A stretch of DNA of 11,077 bases from JACRAO01 sp964490895 (GCA_964490895.1 CAZBEI010000103.1:1-11077); one strand, 5' to 3'. Counted from the stretch's first letter, positions 1-8,421 are shown. A program made the numbers and translations. Notes: generated from the letters alone by a model not told the origin.

Positions 1-648
1 ATAGAATATAACAAAAGAGATGGATTTAAAGAAGTAGAAAAAAACTGCTTTGAGCCTTCCTTTAGTGAACGCCAGTGCACATTTGAAAAGAATAAAACAA
101 TTTTAAAAGATATTGATAAAAATAAAGACACAAATGCTTCTCAGCAATATAAGGATGATATTGTTGGAGAAATATTCGGCAAATATGCTGCTTATCCGCC
201 CTACTATGCCTCTCTCAAAATTGCTCTTAAGAAAAGGAATGCTATAGAAAAAAAAATAAAGGGTCTTGTTTTTGCAGCACAATCAAAATCAATAAAAGAA
301 GAGCTGAGCGAGTGCCAAAAAGCCTGTCTGGCAACTTGTATGAGTTCCAGTCTCATCCAGTATGCTTACGTTTTTGAAAAAGTTGTCATATACAGTTTAG
401 TGCCAGATGAAAATTTCCAATCCGGAGCCATAGGAGCCATCGAAGAAGGCAAAGGTGTCTGTCGACAGTTTTCGTACATTGCTTCTGATTTTATGAAAGC
501 TCTGGGCTTAAAAGCTAAACCAGTGGCAAATACTCGTCAGCCAGGTTGGCACGAAGTCGTTCGAGTAAAAGTGGAAGGAAAAAAATACCTGATGGAGCCT
601 CAACGCTCAGATTGTACTTTTTATCCCGTTCCAAAGGAAACGCTGTAG
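1..648 (+). CDS. Transglutaminase-like (papain-like fold) protein, 5' end outside window
   Basis: The frame is open from base 1 to the TAG at 646-648, so the gene starts upstream of the window and 215 codons are visible. The ATG at 340 is internal and would cut off the Cys-rich part, so it is not taken as the start. The last 75 residues match the transglutaminase-like core. GKGVCRQFS (Cys at visible residue 154) is followed by a helix ending in LGLKAKPV, then GWHEVVRV (His 184), then YLMEPQ (Glu 199) where the family usually has Asp-Pro. Cys, His and an acid residue form the usual catalytic triad. Six other Cys (visible residues 16, 26, 105, 109, 113, 205) include an evenly spaced CxxxCxxxC, which would suit an exported disulfide-bonded protein. 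The N-terminal third is Lys/Glu/Asn-rich, and its DNA is more A-rich than the neighbouring genes. Substrate and role (peptidase, crosslinking or structural) cannot be told. Confidence 0.8.
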   Translation: MEYNKRDGFKEVEKNCFEPSFSERQCTFEKNKTILKDIDKNKDTNASQQYKDDIVGEIFGKYAAYPPYYASLKIALKKRNAIEKKIKGLVFAAQSKSIKEELSECQKACLATCMSSSLIQYAYVFEKVVIYSLVPDENFQSGAIGAIEEGKGVCRQFSYIASDFMKALGLKAKPVANTRQPGWHEVVRVKVEGKKYLMEPQRSDCTFYPVPKETL

Positions 649-679
649 AGGCGCCCTGCCAAATTTTTCTGACTAAATC

Positions 680-708
680 TTGACTCAATTTGTCACACTT
701 GCTATATA
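680..708 (+). promoter_or_regulatory. Sigma-70-type extended -10 promoter of the efflux operon
   Basis: TTGACT (680-685, five of six consensus bases) is followed by exactly 17 bases and then TATATA (703-708). TGC directly before it gives the extended form TGnTATA. Counting from the -10 hexamer places +1 at base 715, an A after a C, which is the A of the adaptor gene's ATG. The whole element fits in the 66-base gap after the transglutaminase-like gene, so the pump operon probably has its own promoter. Confidence 0.7.
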
Positions 709-714
709 GCTCAC

Positions 715-1563
715 ATGATTCTATTATTATTTTTAAGCTACTCCTACGCCAGCCCGGAGCCCCCCAAAGCCACGCCCCCCGTTGTTTTGACTTTACAGAT
801 AAAACCCACTGAGCTTTTTGACCTTTACACTTACCCAGCTCGGGTGGACTCCAAAGTCAATACCGCCATCTTTTCAGAGACCTCTGGAGTCATCAAAAAA
901 ATACTCGCTCCGCTGGGATATAAAGTCTCTAAAAATCAAAGACTGATGTCCATCGAGCACACGGACCCCATTTTTCAATATAAGCCCACCTTTATCACCT
1001 CTCCAACCGCAGGAATTGTAGCTCAAATGGATATCACCGAAGGCAGCCAAGTCAATCCAGGTCAAAAACTTGCCTTGGTCACAGATCCAAAACTTCTAAA
1101 ACTCACTCTCGAGGTGCCAGCGCAAGACCTCCCTTTTATTTCGAAAGGACACTTGGGTACGTTTCAATCCACTCAAGTGAGGGTCCTAGGGATTAGCCCT
1201 TTTGTAGATCCCACTACAGGCACAGCCACTTGTGAGTTAGAATTTACCACCCCACCCAAAGGCGAACTTGCTCCGGGAGTGATCGGTCAGGTCAGTTTTA
1301 AAACAAACCTCCGTCATGGATTTACAATCCCAGAGGCAGCTTTAGTGTATCGAGGAAATGACACCTTTGTCCGTCTCGTCAAAGATGGAAAAGCGAAAGA
1401 ACTCTCTGTCGAGCTCGGGAAAAAACAAAGCGGACGGGTAGAAATCCTAAAAGGCCTCACAGAAAACAATATCTTGATTGAACGATCCAGTCGGTTTGTC
1501 AAAGACGGGGAACCTGTCAGACTAGAAGGAGATCAAGTGAGCCCTGAAGGTGAGGCAAGGTGA
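715..1563 (+). CDS. RND efflux periplasmic adaptor (membrane fusion protein), hairpin-less
   Basis: This 282-residue adaptor should link the inner-membrane RND pump encoded next to the TolC-like channel encoded after it. A short hydrophobic N-terminus (MILLLFLSYSYA) looks like a minimal export signal without a basic n-region. The two lipoyl half-motifs are clear: residues 56-80 (SGVIKKILAPLGYKV) and 95-122 (SPTAGIVAQMDITEGSQV). A beta-barrel follows at about 126-197, including VDPTTGTA at 164-171, and then a membrane-proximal domain from about 203 (TIPEAALVYRG) to 270. Only about 14 residues separate the lipoyl halves, so the long alpha-hairpin seen in AcrA or MacA is absent. Borrelia BesA is a known adaptor lacking this hairpin. 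The ATG at 715 is the only standard start after the in-frame TGA at 670, and no Shine-Dalgarno precedes it. The stop overlaps the next start as GTGA. The family call is firm; the substrate is unknown. Confidence 0.88.
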   Translation: MILLLFLSYSYASPEPPKATPPVVLTLQIKPTELFDLYTYPARVDSKVNTAIFSETSGVIKKILAPLGYKVSKNQRLMSIEHTDPIFQYKPTFITSPTAGIVAQMDITEGSQVNPGQKLALVTDPKLLKLTLEVPAQDLPFISKGHLGTFQSTQVRVLGISPFVDPTTGTATCELEFTTPPKGELAPGVIGQVSFKTNLRHGFTIPEAALVYRGNDTFVRLVKDGKAKELSVELGKKQSGRVEILKGLTENNILIERSSRFVKDGEPVRLEGDQVSPEGEAR

Positions 1564-4500
1564 GGGGTTTGTACTCTTCTCCTCTCAGAGTTTATCTCAT
1601 TTTGAGCGTACTTGCTCTCTGTGGAATTTACTCTCTCACTCAACTCCCGATTTCGCTTTTTCCAAATACCTCAAAACCCACACTCTGGGTGAGTATTCCG
1701 TATGGAAGTGCCACCCCAGAAGAATTTTTAAACACCTATGGTAAGTATTTAGAACCCCAATTGAGGTCCATTTCTACAGAAAGCGGTGATGTAGATCAAA
1801 TTCAGGCCTACTACGAAGCAAGTGAGGTGAGCTATCAAGTTGAATTTCAGTGGGGAACTCCCTTCAAGCTAGCACTCAAGGAAACTCAGGCAGTGGTGCA
1901 AGCATTTTCCGCTCGATTGCCAAACGAAGTCAGAGATGGAGTGGAGGTCAACACCTATGCAAAAAATGCTGGATTTTTTGCTCTAAGTTTTTTTAGCTCG
2001 AAACGCTCCATGGACGAACTCTACGATCTTTTGGAACCCCTCTTGACCCCAAGAATGCTCAAGATACAAGACGCGGCGGAACCCATACTCTACAATCCCA
2101 ACAAAAAACAAATCCACATTGAACTCAATTTTCAAAAAATGGCGACTCTCGGATTATTTCCAATGGATGTTGATCGAGCCATCCAACCTTATTTGGCAAG
2201 TCAACGTGGGGGTTCCATGATGGTAGGGCTGAACTATTCTCCCATTACTATTCCGAATAAAATTTTGTCCCTCCAAGATTTTTCTCAGGTTTTAGTCACA
2301 ACACCCTCTCAAAAAAAGATCCATCTCTCCGAAGTCGCGCAAATTGATTTTGGTGGAGACGCTCTCAATGCAACGGTCTTTAAAACCAGTGGGCACCCTA
2401 GCCTTATTTTATTTTCTCAGCCAAGGCCTGGTGGAAATATTAAAAAAATGTCCGAGCTCATGCTGGCTGCAGTTCAGGATGAAGCAAAAAATTTCCCAAA
2501 AGATATTGAATATCGTGTACTGGTGGATCCCTCCGAGTTTATTCGATCTGCCATTCACAATGTCTTTCACGAAGTGGTAATCGGCGCTGGCCTGGCGGTG
2601 CTTGTTCTATTTTTATTTATTGGTAGCTTAAAAAACACTATCACAACAGCAATAGAGATCCCTTTGAGCATGATCCTAGCATTTATCTTGATGAAATGGA
2701 CAGGAATGAATATAAACCTGATCTCCCTGGGGGGACTTGCACTTTCGGCAGGCATGAACGTAGATGCCTCCGTCGTCGTGATGGAAAACATTTTCCGGCA
2801 TTTTAATGAAGTAAAAGAAGACTTAGATTTTCAGGGCAAACTCAAAATCCTGATCCGAGCGGTAAAAGAAGTCCAGTTTGCTGTGATCGCTTCTACTACA
2901 GCCTCACTCGTGGTTTTCTTACCCTTAGTTTTTACTTCGAACTTAAGTTATGCCATCTTAGGAGATCTCGCGAAAACAGTTGTCTTTTCTCATGGATTTT
3001 CGGCCATTGTCGCGCTCATTTTAGTGCCTACGATCAGGTTGCACCTCATGACAAAAACGAGTGGAAAGCTCTCTCACCACTCCCCCCTCGAAGGTGCGCT
3101 ATGCAAACTAGAAGCGCTTTACGCTTTTTTACTCAATCAATTTATTATGAGACGAAAATTAAAGTGGGGTACTTATTTTATACTTTCTGCTCTCGTCATT
3201 TCCTTGGTTACCTTTGTACTGCCTCGCTTGCCCAAGGAAATCATCGGCACCCCAGATTCGGATTGGATGGTCGTGTCTCTCAGCACCAGTGGAAATAGTT
3301 TTATCAAACAAATGGAATCTCAAACGGAGGAGACCGAAGCCAGACTTCTAAAAGAATTTGGGCCCAAAATCAGTTATACTTTTACTCAAGTCCGAACCCC
3401 CAATAACTCAAGAATTTTGGCGCGGCTTAAAGACAAAAAAGAAGTGCACACGCTTTGGAAACAAATGGAAAAAGCATTTCCCAATACCGCACGGACCCAA
3501 TTCTGGGTGGGTCCATGGAACCCCGCCGAACTCCCCATTCCAGATCCCGCACAGATGAGGATTGCCATCCGTGGAGGAGACCTCAAAGAAAGAGCACAGC
3601 TTGCTCGCGAAGTTTCGCAAACGTTAGAAGAAAATCAGATTTTTCCCAGAATCTGGACGGAGCCCTCAGCCACTCGAACGGAGGGAATATTCGTCAAACC
3701 GAACCTCAACCTTTGGAAAAACCCAGAAATCTTAGCAGATCTCATCCGTGTGGCGACACAGGGACGAAAAATAGGCAACCTTTCTCTGAATGGAAGAGAC
3801 GTTCCACTCTTTTTAGATTATCCAAAAAATCAGCTCACTCAAGTTTCAGAAATCGAAGCTTTGCCTATTTTAATGGGATCTAAACTCATTCCACTTAAGG
3901 CCATTGCCCAGGTGGAAACTCACGAACTCACCCCCACTCTCTATCGAGAAAACGAACAGTCATTATTTTTAATCTATGGAAAAAAAGACAAGGGAGACGT
4001 CCAAGACTCCAAAATCGCTCTCAAAAAAGCTCAGGAATTAGTTTCAAAACATCAAAACAGTGGGGGCGCCCGACTTCATTTCGAAGACGCAGAAAAAGAC
4101 TTAAACGACGCGCTCAGGCAGTTGGCCTATGCTCTTGCCCTTTCGATTGGGTTTATCTTTTTGACGATGATTTTTCAGTTTGGAAGTTTCATAAACTCTT
4201 TTTTAGTGTTGATGGCTATTCCGCTTGGGCTAATTGGAGTTCTCAGTTCGCTCTTTGTTTTTAAAAGCACGTTGTCCTTAAACTCTATTTTAGGAGTTAT
4301 TTTACTCAATGGTATTGCTGTGGCCAACAGCATTATCTTAGTCGATTTTATCAAAAGATGCGTAGATGAGGGGCTTTCGCCACATCAGGCAGCTTTGGTG
4401 GCGGGCAGAAAAAGATTGAGACCGATTCTCATCACCACTTTGACCACGATTTTGGCCATGCTCCCGATTGCGCTTGGGATGGGAGAGGGTGGAAAAATAT

Positions 4501-4709
4501 TACAGCCTTTGGGGATCACTGTCAGTGGGGGCCTGGGAGTGTCTACTCTTTTGACTTTATTTATTGTGCCCTCGCTTCAAGTGAGTTTGATGCAGTGGCG
4601 AGAGAAAAAAACAAGCGCCCAGATTTTAACTCAAGGAGAGCTCCCACTCGGACTTAAAACAGCTGAGCAGGTTCGGATTTTTTATGAAAAAAATTCTCGT
4701 AATCTTTAG
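1560..4709 (+). CDS. RND-family efflux transporter (AcrB/HAE-like), inner-membrane pump
   Basis: At 1049 residues this is a full-length RND pump driven by proton antiport. It has one N-terminal transmembrane helix (about 10-28), a large periplasmic loop, helices 2-6 (about 338-492), helix 7 (about 537-555), a second periplasmic loop and helices 8-12 (about 853-1008). The helix 4 motif is GMNVDASVVVMEN (398-410). It keeps one relay Asp (402), but the second Asp of AcrB (D408) is Ala 403. The helix 10 motif GIAVANSIILVDF (918-930) has Ala 922 where AcrB has Lys 940. GRKRLRPILITTL (949-961) is the conserved segment before helix 11. The start is GTG, overlapping the adaptor stop by four bases with GAGG just upstream, which suggests translational coupling. 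The end overlaps the next gene by 26 bases. Relay residues are partly like heavy-metal pumps, but the rest reads as HAE-like, so the substrate cannot be assigned. Confidence 0.93.
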   Translation: MRGLYSSPLRVYLILSVLALCGIYSLTQLPISLFPNTSKPTLWVSIPYGSATPEEFLNTYGKYLEPQLRSISTESGDVDQIQAYYEASEVSYQVEFQWGTPFKLALKETQAVVQAFSARLPNEVRDGVEVNTYAKNAGFFALSFFSSKRSMDELYDLLEPLLTPRMLKIQDAAEPILYNPNKKQIHIELNFQKMATLGLFPMDVDRAIQPYLASQRGGSMMVGLNYSPITIPNKILSLQDFSQVLVTTPSQKKIHLSEVAQIDFGGDALNATVFKTSGHPSLILFSQPRPGGNIKKMSELMLAAVQDEAKNFPKDIEYRVLVDPSEFIRSAIHNVFHEVVIGAGLAVLVLFLFIGSLKNTITTAIEIPLSMILAFILMKWTGMNINLISLGGLALSAGMNVDASVVVMENIFRHFNEVKEDLDFQGKLKILIRAVKEVQFAVIASTTASLVVFLPLVFTSNLSYAILGDLAKTVVFSHGFSAIVALILVPTIRLHLMTKTSGKLSHHSPLEGALCKLEALYAFLLNQFIMRRKLKWGTYFILSALVISLVTFVLPRLPKEIIGTPDSDWMVVSLSTSGNSFIKQMESQTEETEARLLKEFGPKISYTFTQVRTPNNSRILARLKDKKEVHTLWKQMEKAFPNTARTQFWVGPWNPAELPIPDPAQMRIAIRGGDLKERAQLAREVSQTLEENQIFPRIWTEPSATRTEGIFVKPNLNLWKNPEILADLIRVATQGRKIGNLSLNGRDVPLFLDYPKNQLTQVSEIEALPILMGSKLIPLKAIAQVETHELTPTLYRENEQSLFLIYGKKDKGDVQDSKIALKKAQELVSKHQNSGGARLHFEDAEKDLNDALRQLAYALALSIGFIFLTMIFQFGSFINSFLVLMAIPLGLIGVLSSLFVFKSTLSLNSILGVILLNGIAVANSIILVDFIKRCVDEGLSPHQAALVAGRKRLRPILITTLTTILAMLPIALGMGEGGKILQPLGITVSGGLGVSTLLTLFIVPSLQVSLMQWREKKTSAQILTQGELPLGLKTAEQVRIFYEKNSRNL

Positions 4710-5925
4710 CTTTTGGTTTAGCCTTTGGATTCAACATTTTGCGTTTTCGCAAGAGTTACTCACCTTTGACGAAGCTTTTAACGAAATTTTAAGACGCCAT
4801 ACAAAAACCTCTATCCAAGAGACAAAAATAAAAGAGTCCGAAGCCAAGCTCCTTCCCTTTCGGCTGAACTTTGTTCCAACTCTTTCACTAAATGCAAAAC
4901 AAGTTCAAGGCGCACCCAGCTCAGGATCTGCCCAGCAACTAGAAGCCAACTCTCAACTCAACCTCTTTCGCTGGGGAGCGGATTGGGCCTCACTAAAAGC
5001 AGCTCAAGCTGATTGTGATGCAGAAAAAGAAACACTCCTCACCACTGTGCTAGAAGCTGAGCGAGAAGCCACTCAGGCTTTGATCAACACGATTCGAAAC
5101 TATAAAAAAACTGAAATTCATAAAGAAATTGTACAAACCCACACTCACCTATTGCAAATTGCCACCCAAAGATACGGACAGGGGCGTCTCCCTCTCCAGG
5201 AAGTAAAAAAATTAGAAATTGACTTAGAAAATGCCAAGTCAAATTTTGCGTCGGTGGTGATAGATCAAAAAAACAGTGAGGCGGTATTAGAAAAACTTTT
5301 AGGACCTGCAGTCATTCAAGAAGAATGGCCATGGCAAACAAAACTTCTTTCATTTCCTTATAAAAATCTGAAATTCGAATTAGAAACCCATCCTTTTTGG
5401 AAATCTACGCGATACAAAATTCAGGCCGAAGAGAGCCGCACTCAAAGGGCAAACCGTTTAATGTTTCCGAGTCTAGATGGAAATTTGAGTTATGGCTATT
5501 ATAGCAATTTAGGAATCAAAGGCCCTGCTTGGAGCGTGGGAGTAACTCTGACGCTTCCCTTTTTTGATCAACTCAATCAATACTCAAATTACAAACTACA
5601 GAGCTATTTTCAGATGGAGAAAGAAACTCTGTATGAGCGAACTCCCAAAGAACTCCAGATTGAATTCGAAAATGCTCAAAAAAATTTCGAAATTTTAAAT
5701 ACAACCACCTTCTCTCGAACTAAAATTTTAGAGACAGCTCGGGAACTTTATCGGGATAATTTAAGACGGTTTCAGTTGGGCAGAGCAAGTGCCAATGATC
5801 TAGTGATCGATGAACGCAGAGTTTTTGACTCTGAGCTTTTTTTTATACAAGGAGTGGCAGAACTTCATTTGGCTTTTGTCAGACTTTGCCATGCAATGGG
5901 GAAACGCGTAAGGGCTTGTTTTTAG
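4684..5925 (+). CDS. TolC-like outer-membrane efflux protein (OEP family)
   Basis: This is the outer-membrane channel of the tripartite pump, 413 residues long. The Sec signal peptide is clear (MKKILVIFSFWF..., likely cleaved after AFS at residue 22), which supports this ATG although the upstream ribosome site is weak. The internal duplication of the family is visible. Each half has a membrane strand region (FVPTLSLNA at 63-71; FPSLDGNLSYGYY at 261-273) and a long helical hairpin. These contain the paired motifs RYGQGRLPLQEVKKLE (163-178) and RFQLGRASANDLVIDERR (362-379). Several Cys occur, which is not typical for an outer-membrane protein. It starts inside the RND gene by 26 bases. Its last 47 bases lie over the 3' end of lon on the other strand, so no normal intergenic terminator can sit between the two genes. 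Confidence 0.9.
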   Translation: MKKILVIFSFWFSLWIQHFAFSQELLTFDEAFNEILRRHTKTSIQETKIKESEAKLLPFRLNFVPTLSLNAKQVQGAPSSGSAQQLEANSQLNLFRWGADWASLKAAQADCDAEKETLLTTVLEAEREATQALINTIRNYKKTEIHKEIVQTHTHLLQIATQRYGQGRLPLQEVKKLEIDLENAKSNFASVVIDQKNSEAVLEKLLGPAVIQEEWPWQTKLLSFPYKNLKFELETHPFWKSTRYKIQAEESRTQRANRLMFPSLDGNLSYGYYSNLGIKGPAWSVGVTLTLPFFDQLNQYSNYKLQSYFQMEKETLYERTPKELQIEFENAQKNFEILNTTTFSRTKILETARELYRDNLRRFQLGRASANDLVIDERRVFDSELFFIQGVAELHLAFVRLCHAMGKRVRACF

Positions 5926-8368
5926 CTGCTTTTGCTTGAGACACCCGGATGACTTGCGGTAGCTTTCTTTTTTTCTGAGGCGACTGTGTCTTATTGAGGG
6001 CGAGCTCAATAGCTTCTTCAATATGGCTGATGTAATGTAGTGTAATTCCTTTTAGGGCATAAACTGGAAGTTCAGGAATGTCTTTTTCGTTGAGTTTTGG
6101 CAATAAAATATCGGTGATCCCAGCTCGTTTTGCAGCGAGGATTTTTTCTTTAATCCCACCCACGGGGAGGACCTTGCCGATGAGAGAAAGCTCTCCGGTC
6201 ATGGCAAATTTTTGTTTTGCAATTCGGCCCGATAGAAGCGAATAAAGGGCCACAGCCATGGTCACTCCGGCCGAAGGGCCGTCTTTTGGGATCGCTCCTG
6301 CGGGGATGTGCAGATGAAAGTCTTTACACTTAAAAAATTCGAGGTCTAATTTGAATTCTTTGGCTGCTTTCTTTTTGACATAGCTCCAGGCAATAGCCGC
6401 GCTTTCGATCATGACTTCGCCCATTTGACCTGTGAGTTTTAAGTTCCCAGAGCCTGGAACATCTGCTGCTTCTATAAAAAGAATGTCTCCACCTTGAGAA
6501 GTCCAGGCCAAACCCACCACGACTCCTGGCGAAGTGATTCTTTCTGCAATTTCGTTATAAAATCGCTTGGGACCCAGCCAACTTGCTAAACTCTCTTGTG
6601 TGACTGTGATTGTTTTTCCAATCAAGTTTTTTTCGACAATTTGAGCGGCTGTTTTTCGGCATATCCGTTTAAAGAGTTGCTGTAGGTTTCTCAAACCTGG
6701 CTCTCTCGCATAATCAAGCATCATGCGCCTGAGTGCAGTTCTTTCAATTTTAAGATGAGAGGGCTTTAGTCCATGGGCTTCTATTTCCTTTGGTAAAACA
6801 TACTTTATGGCAATTTCTTCTTTTTCTTCGAGCGTATAGCCTGGCAGCTCAATGACTTCCATTCGATCTAAAAGTGCGGGTGGGATGGTCGAAGTATTGT
6901 TGGCCGTACAAATAAATAAAACTTTTGAAAGATCAAAAGGAACGTCAACATAGTGATCTAAAAAAGCGTGGTTTTGCTCAGGATCTAGAACTTCCAAAAG
7001 TGCGCTCGCAGGATCACCTTGAAAACTTTGCCCAAGCTTGTCAATCTCATCGAGCATTAGGACTGAATTGAGAGAATCTGCTCGTTTGATTCCTTGCATG
7101 ACTTTTCCGGGCATGGAGCCGATATAGGTTCTGCGGTGGCCTTTGATTTCAGCCTCATCGCGCATACCACCCAAAGAAAATCGATAAAATTTGCGCCCTA
7201 ATGTTTTGGCGATGGATTTTCCAACCGAGGTTTTTCCAACTCCAGGGGGACCGACAAAACAGAGGATAGAACCCTTGGGGTCTTGCTTGAGTTTACGGAC
7301 AGCTAAAAATTCTAAAATTCTCTCTTTTACTTTTTCTAAACCAAAGTGGTCCGCATCTAAAATCTCTCTGGCATTTTTAATGTCTAAATTGTCTTTTGTC
7401 TGCTTGTTCCAGGGAAGGGAACAGAGGATCTCTAAATAATTTCTCGAAACATTATATTCTGGAGAGTGCTCAGACAAATTCTCGAATTTCTCTAACTCTT
7501 CGAGAGCTATTTTCTTGGCCTCTTCGCTCATTCCCACTTCTTCGATCCTTTGTTTGAATGTTTTTGTACGTTTTTCCTTTCCGTCTTCTTCGATACCGAG
7601 TTCTTTTTTGATAGTTTTGAGTTGTTCCTTTAAGAAATATTCTCTCTGCATTTTGGTGATCTTGCCGTTGACATCATCAGAAATCTTCTTTTGGACATCG
7701 GCCACGTCTTGTTCGCGTTTGAGGTGAAGCAGGAGTGTTTCGAACCTCTTTTTTACAGAAAGTATTTCTAAAAATTCCTGTGCATTATTTTTAGAAAGGG
7801 CCAAAGCAAAAGCCACTAAATCTGCAACAGTTCCGGGTCCAGGTGCGTTGATCATGGCAAGACGCATTTCCTCAGTAAAAAATGGATTGATTTCGGAAAG
7901 TTTTTTGACATTGCTGATCACGGAGCGGGTGAGGGCGTCCATTTCCGTGGATTTTTCAATGTCATCTTCGAGGTATTCTGTCTCCACAACCATGTAGGGG
8001 TGCTCGGATAAAATCTTCTTGCTCCGAAATCGTTTCATGCTGTGGATCAGGAGATTTACTGAGCCATCTGGCATTTTGAGGCGCTTTAAAATCTTGACCA
8101 CTACCCCCACAGTATAAAGATCTTTGGACTCTGTAGAGTCTTGAACTGGGCCCTCCCGAGTGAGGAGAAGACCAATCGTCCGTTGGCGGTTGATGGCTTC
8201 TTCGATGGTTGCAACAAATCGGGGCTGGGTCACCAACAAGGGGGCCATGAGAGAGGGGAATACGACCGTGTTGTGAATCGGTAAAACAAACAAGTTTGGA
8301 GGCAACATTTGATCTGGTAAAACCAGTTTGTTTTCAGGCTCCGGAGAGGTGTCTTTGGGCTCGTCCAT
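5879..8368 (-). CDS. lon: ATP-dependent endopeptidase Lon (class A, LonA)
   Basis: Cytoplasmic AAA+ serine protease that degrades misfolded and regulatory proteins; 829 residues against 784 in E. coli. The N-terminal substrate-binding domain starts near LFVLPIHNTVVFPSLM (26-41), with a coiled-coil-rich stretch at about 215-300. The AAA+ module has Walker A GPPGVGKT (373-380), Walker B VLMLDEID (436-443) and a DRMEVIELPGY segment (501-511). The protease domain carries the catalytic dyad, Ser 699 in PKDGPSAG and Lys 740 in PVGGIKEK. It extends past the usual end with about 35 mostly basic residues (QKKRK at 798-802 onward). The ATG at 8366-8368 has AAAGGG directly against it, an unusually tight spacing; the next in-frame Met is residue 21 and has no better site. 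It lies 45 bases after the HAD-like gene and converges on the outer-membrane factor gene with a 47-base overlap. Confidence 0.97.
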   Translation of the reverse strand: MDEPKDTSPEPENKLVLPDQMLPPNLFVLPIHNTVVFPSLMAPLLVTQPRFVATIEEAINRQRTIGLLLTREGPVQDSTESKDLYTVGVVVKILKRLKMPDGSVNLLIHSMKRFRSKKILSEHPYMVVETEYLEDDIEKSTEMDALTRSVISNVKKLSEINPFFTEEMRLAMINAPGPGTVADLVAFALALSKNNAQEFLEILSVKKRFETLLLHLKREQDVADVQKKISDDVNGKITKMQREYFLKEQLKTIKKELGIEEDGKEKRTKTFKQRIEEVGMSEEAKKIALEELEKFENLSEHSPEYNVSRNYLEILCSLPWNKQTKDNLDIKNAREILDADHFGLEKVKERILEFLAVRKLKQDPKGSILCFVGPPGVGKTSVGKSIAKTLGRKFYRFSLGGMRDEAEIKGHRRTYIGSMPGKVMQGIKRADSLNSVLMLDEIDKLGQSFQGDPASALLEVLDPEQNHAFLDHYVDVPFDLSKVLFICTANNTSTIPPALLDRMEVIELPGYTLEEKEEIAIKYVLPKEIEAHGLKPSHLKIERTALRRMMLDYAREPGLRNLQQLFKRICRKTAAQIVEKNLIGKTITVTQESLASWLGPKRFYNEIAERITSPGVVVGLAWTSQGGDILFIEAADVPGSGNLKLTGQMGEVMIESAAIAWSYVKKKAAKEFKLDLEFFKCKDFHLHIPAGAIPKDGPSAGVTMAVALYSLLSGRIAKQKFAMTGELSLIGKVLPVGGIKEKILAAKRAGITDILLPKLNEKDIPELPVYALKGITLHYISHIEEAIELALNKTQSPQKKRKLPQVIRVSQAKAAKNKPLRVSPLHGKV

Positions 8369-8380
8369 CCCTTTAATATG

Positions 8381-8421
8381 GTTATTCTCAGTCAGATGGC
8401 AAGTCGAGAATGACTATTCTC
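8381..8421 (-). promoter_or_regulatory. Competing inverted-repeat arms in front of lon
   Basis: Three six-base arms occur in 41 bases: ATTCTC at 8384-8389, GAGAAT at 8406-8411 and ATTCTC at 8416-8421. The right pair forms GAGAAT-GACT-ATTCTC with a four-base loop and covers the stop codon of the upstream gene (8414-8416). The left pair forms a wider repeat, GTTATTCTC (8381-8389) with GAGAATGAC (8406-8414), matching at eight of nine positions around a 16-base loop and ending 12 bases before the lon start codon. The middle arm can pair with only one partner at a time. No T-run follows, so this is not a plain terminator. A protein operator is an alternative reading. The function is inferred. Confidence 0.4.

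Noticed and set aside
649..672. Possible terminator after the transglutaminase-like gene
   Set aside because: GGC...GCC before a T-run gives only a three-base stem, too weak to support a terminator call.
3455..3883. A 142-codon open frame on the plus strand in another phase of the RND gene
   Set aside because: It lies entirely inside the clear RND coding region, its product is rich in Arg, Ser and Pro with no domain pattern, and it has no ribosome site. It is a shadow frame.
1560..4709. Assignment of the pump to the heavy-metal (CzcA/CusA) RND subfamily
   Set aside because: Only the single Asp in helix 4 is shared. Helix 10 and the overall motifs look drug-pump-like, and no metal-binding Met or His clusters are evident.
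8381..8414. CIRCE heat-shock operator in front of lon
   Set aside because: CIRCE is TTAGCACTC-N9-GAGTGCTAA. Here the arms are GTTATTCTC and GAGAATGAC with a 16-base spacer, so neither sequence nor spacing matches.
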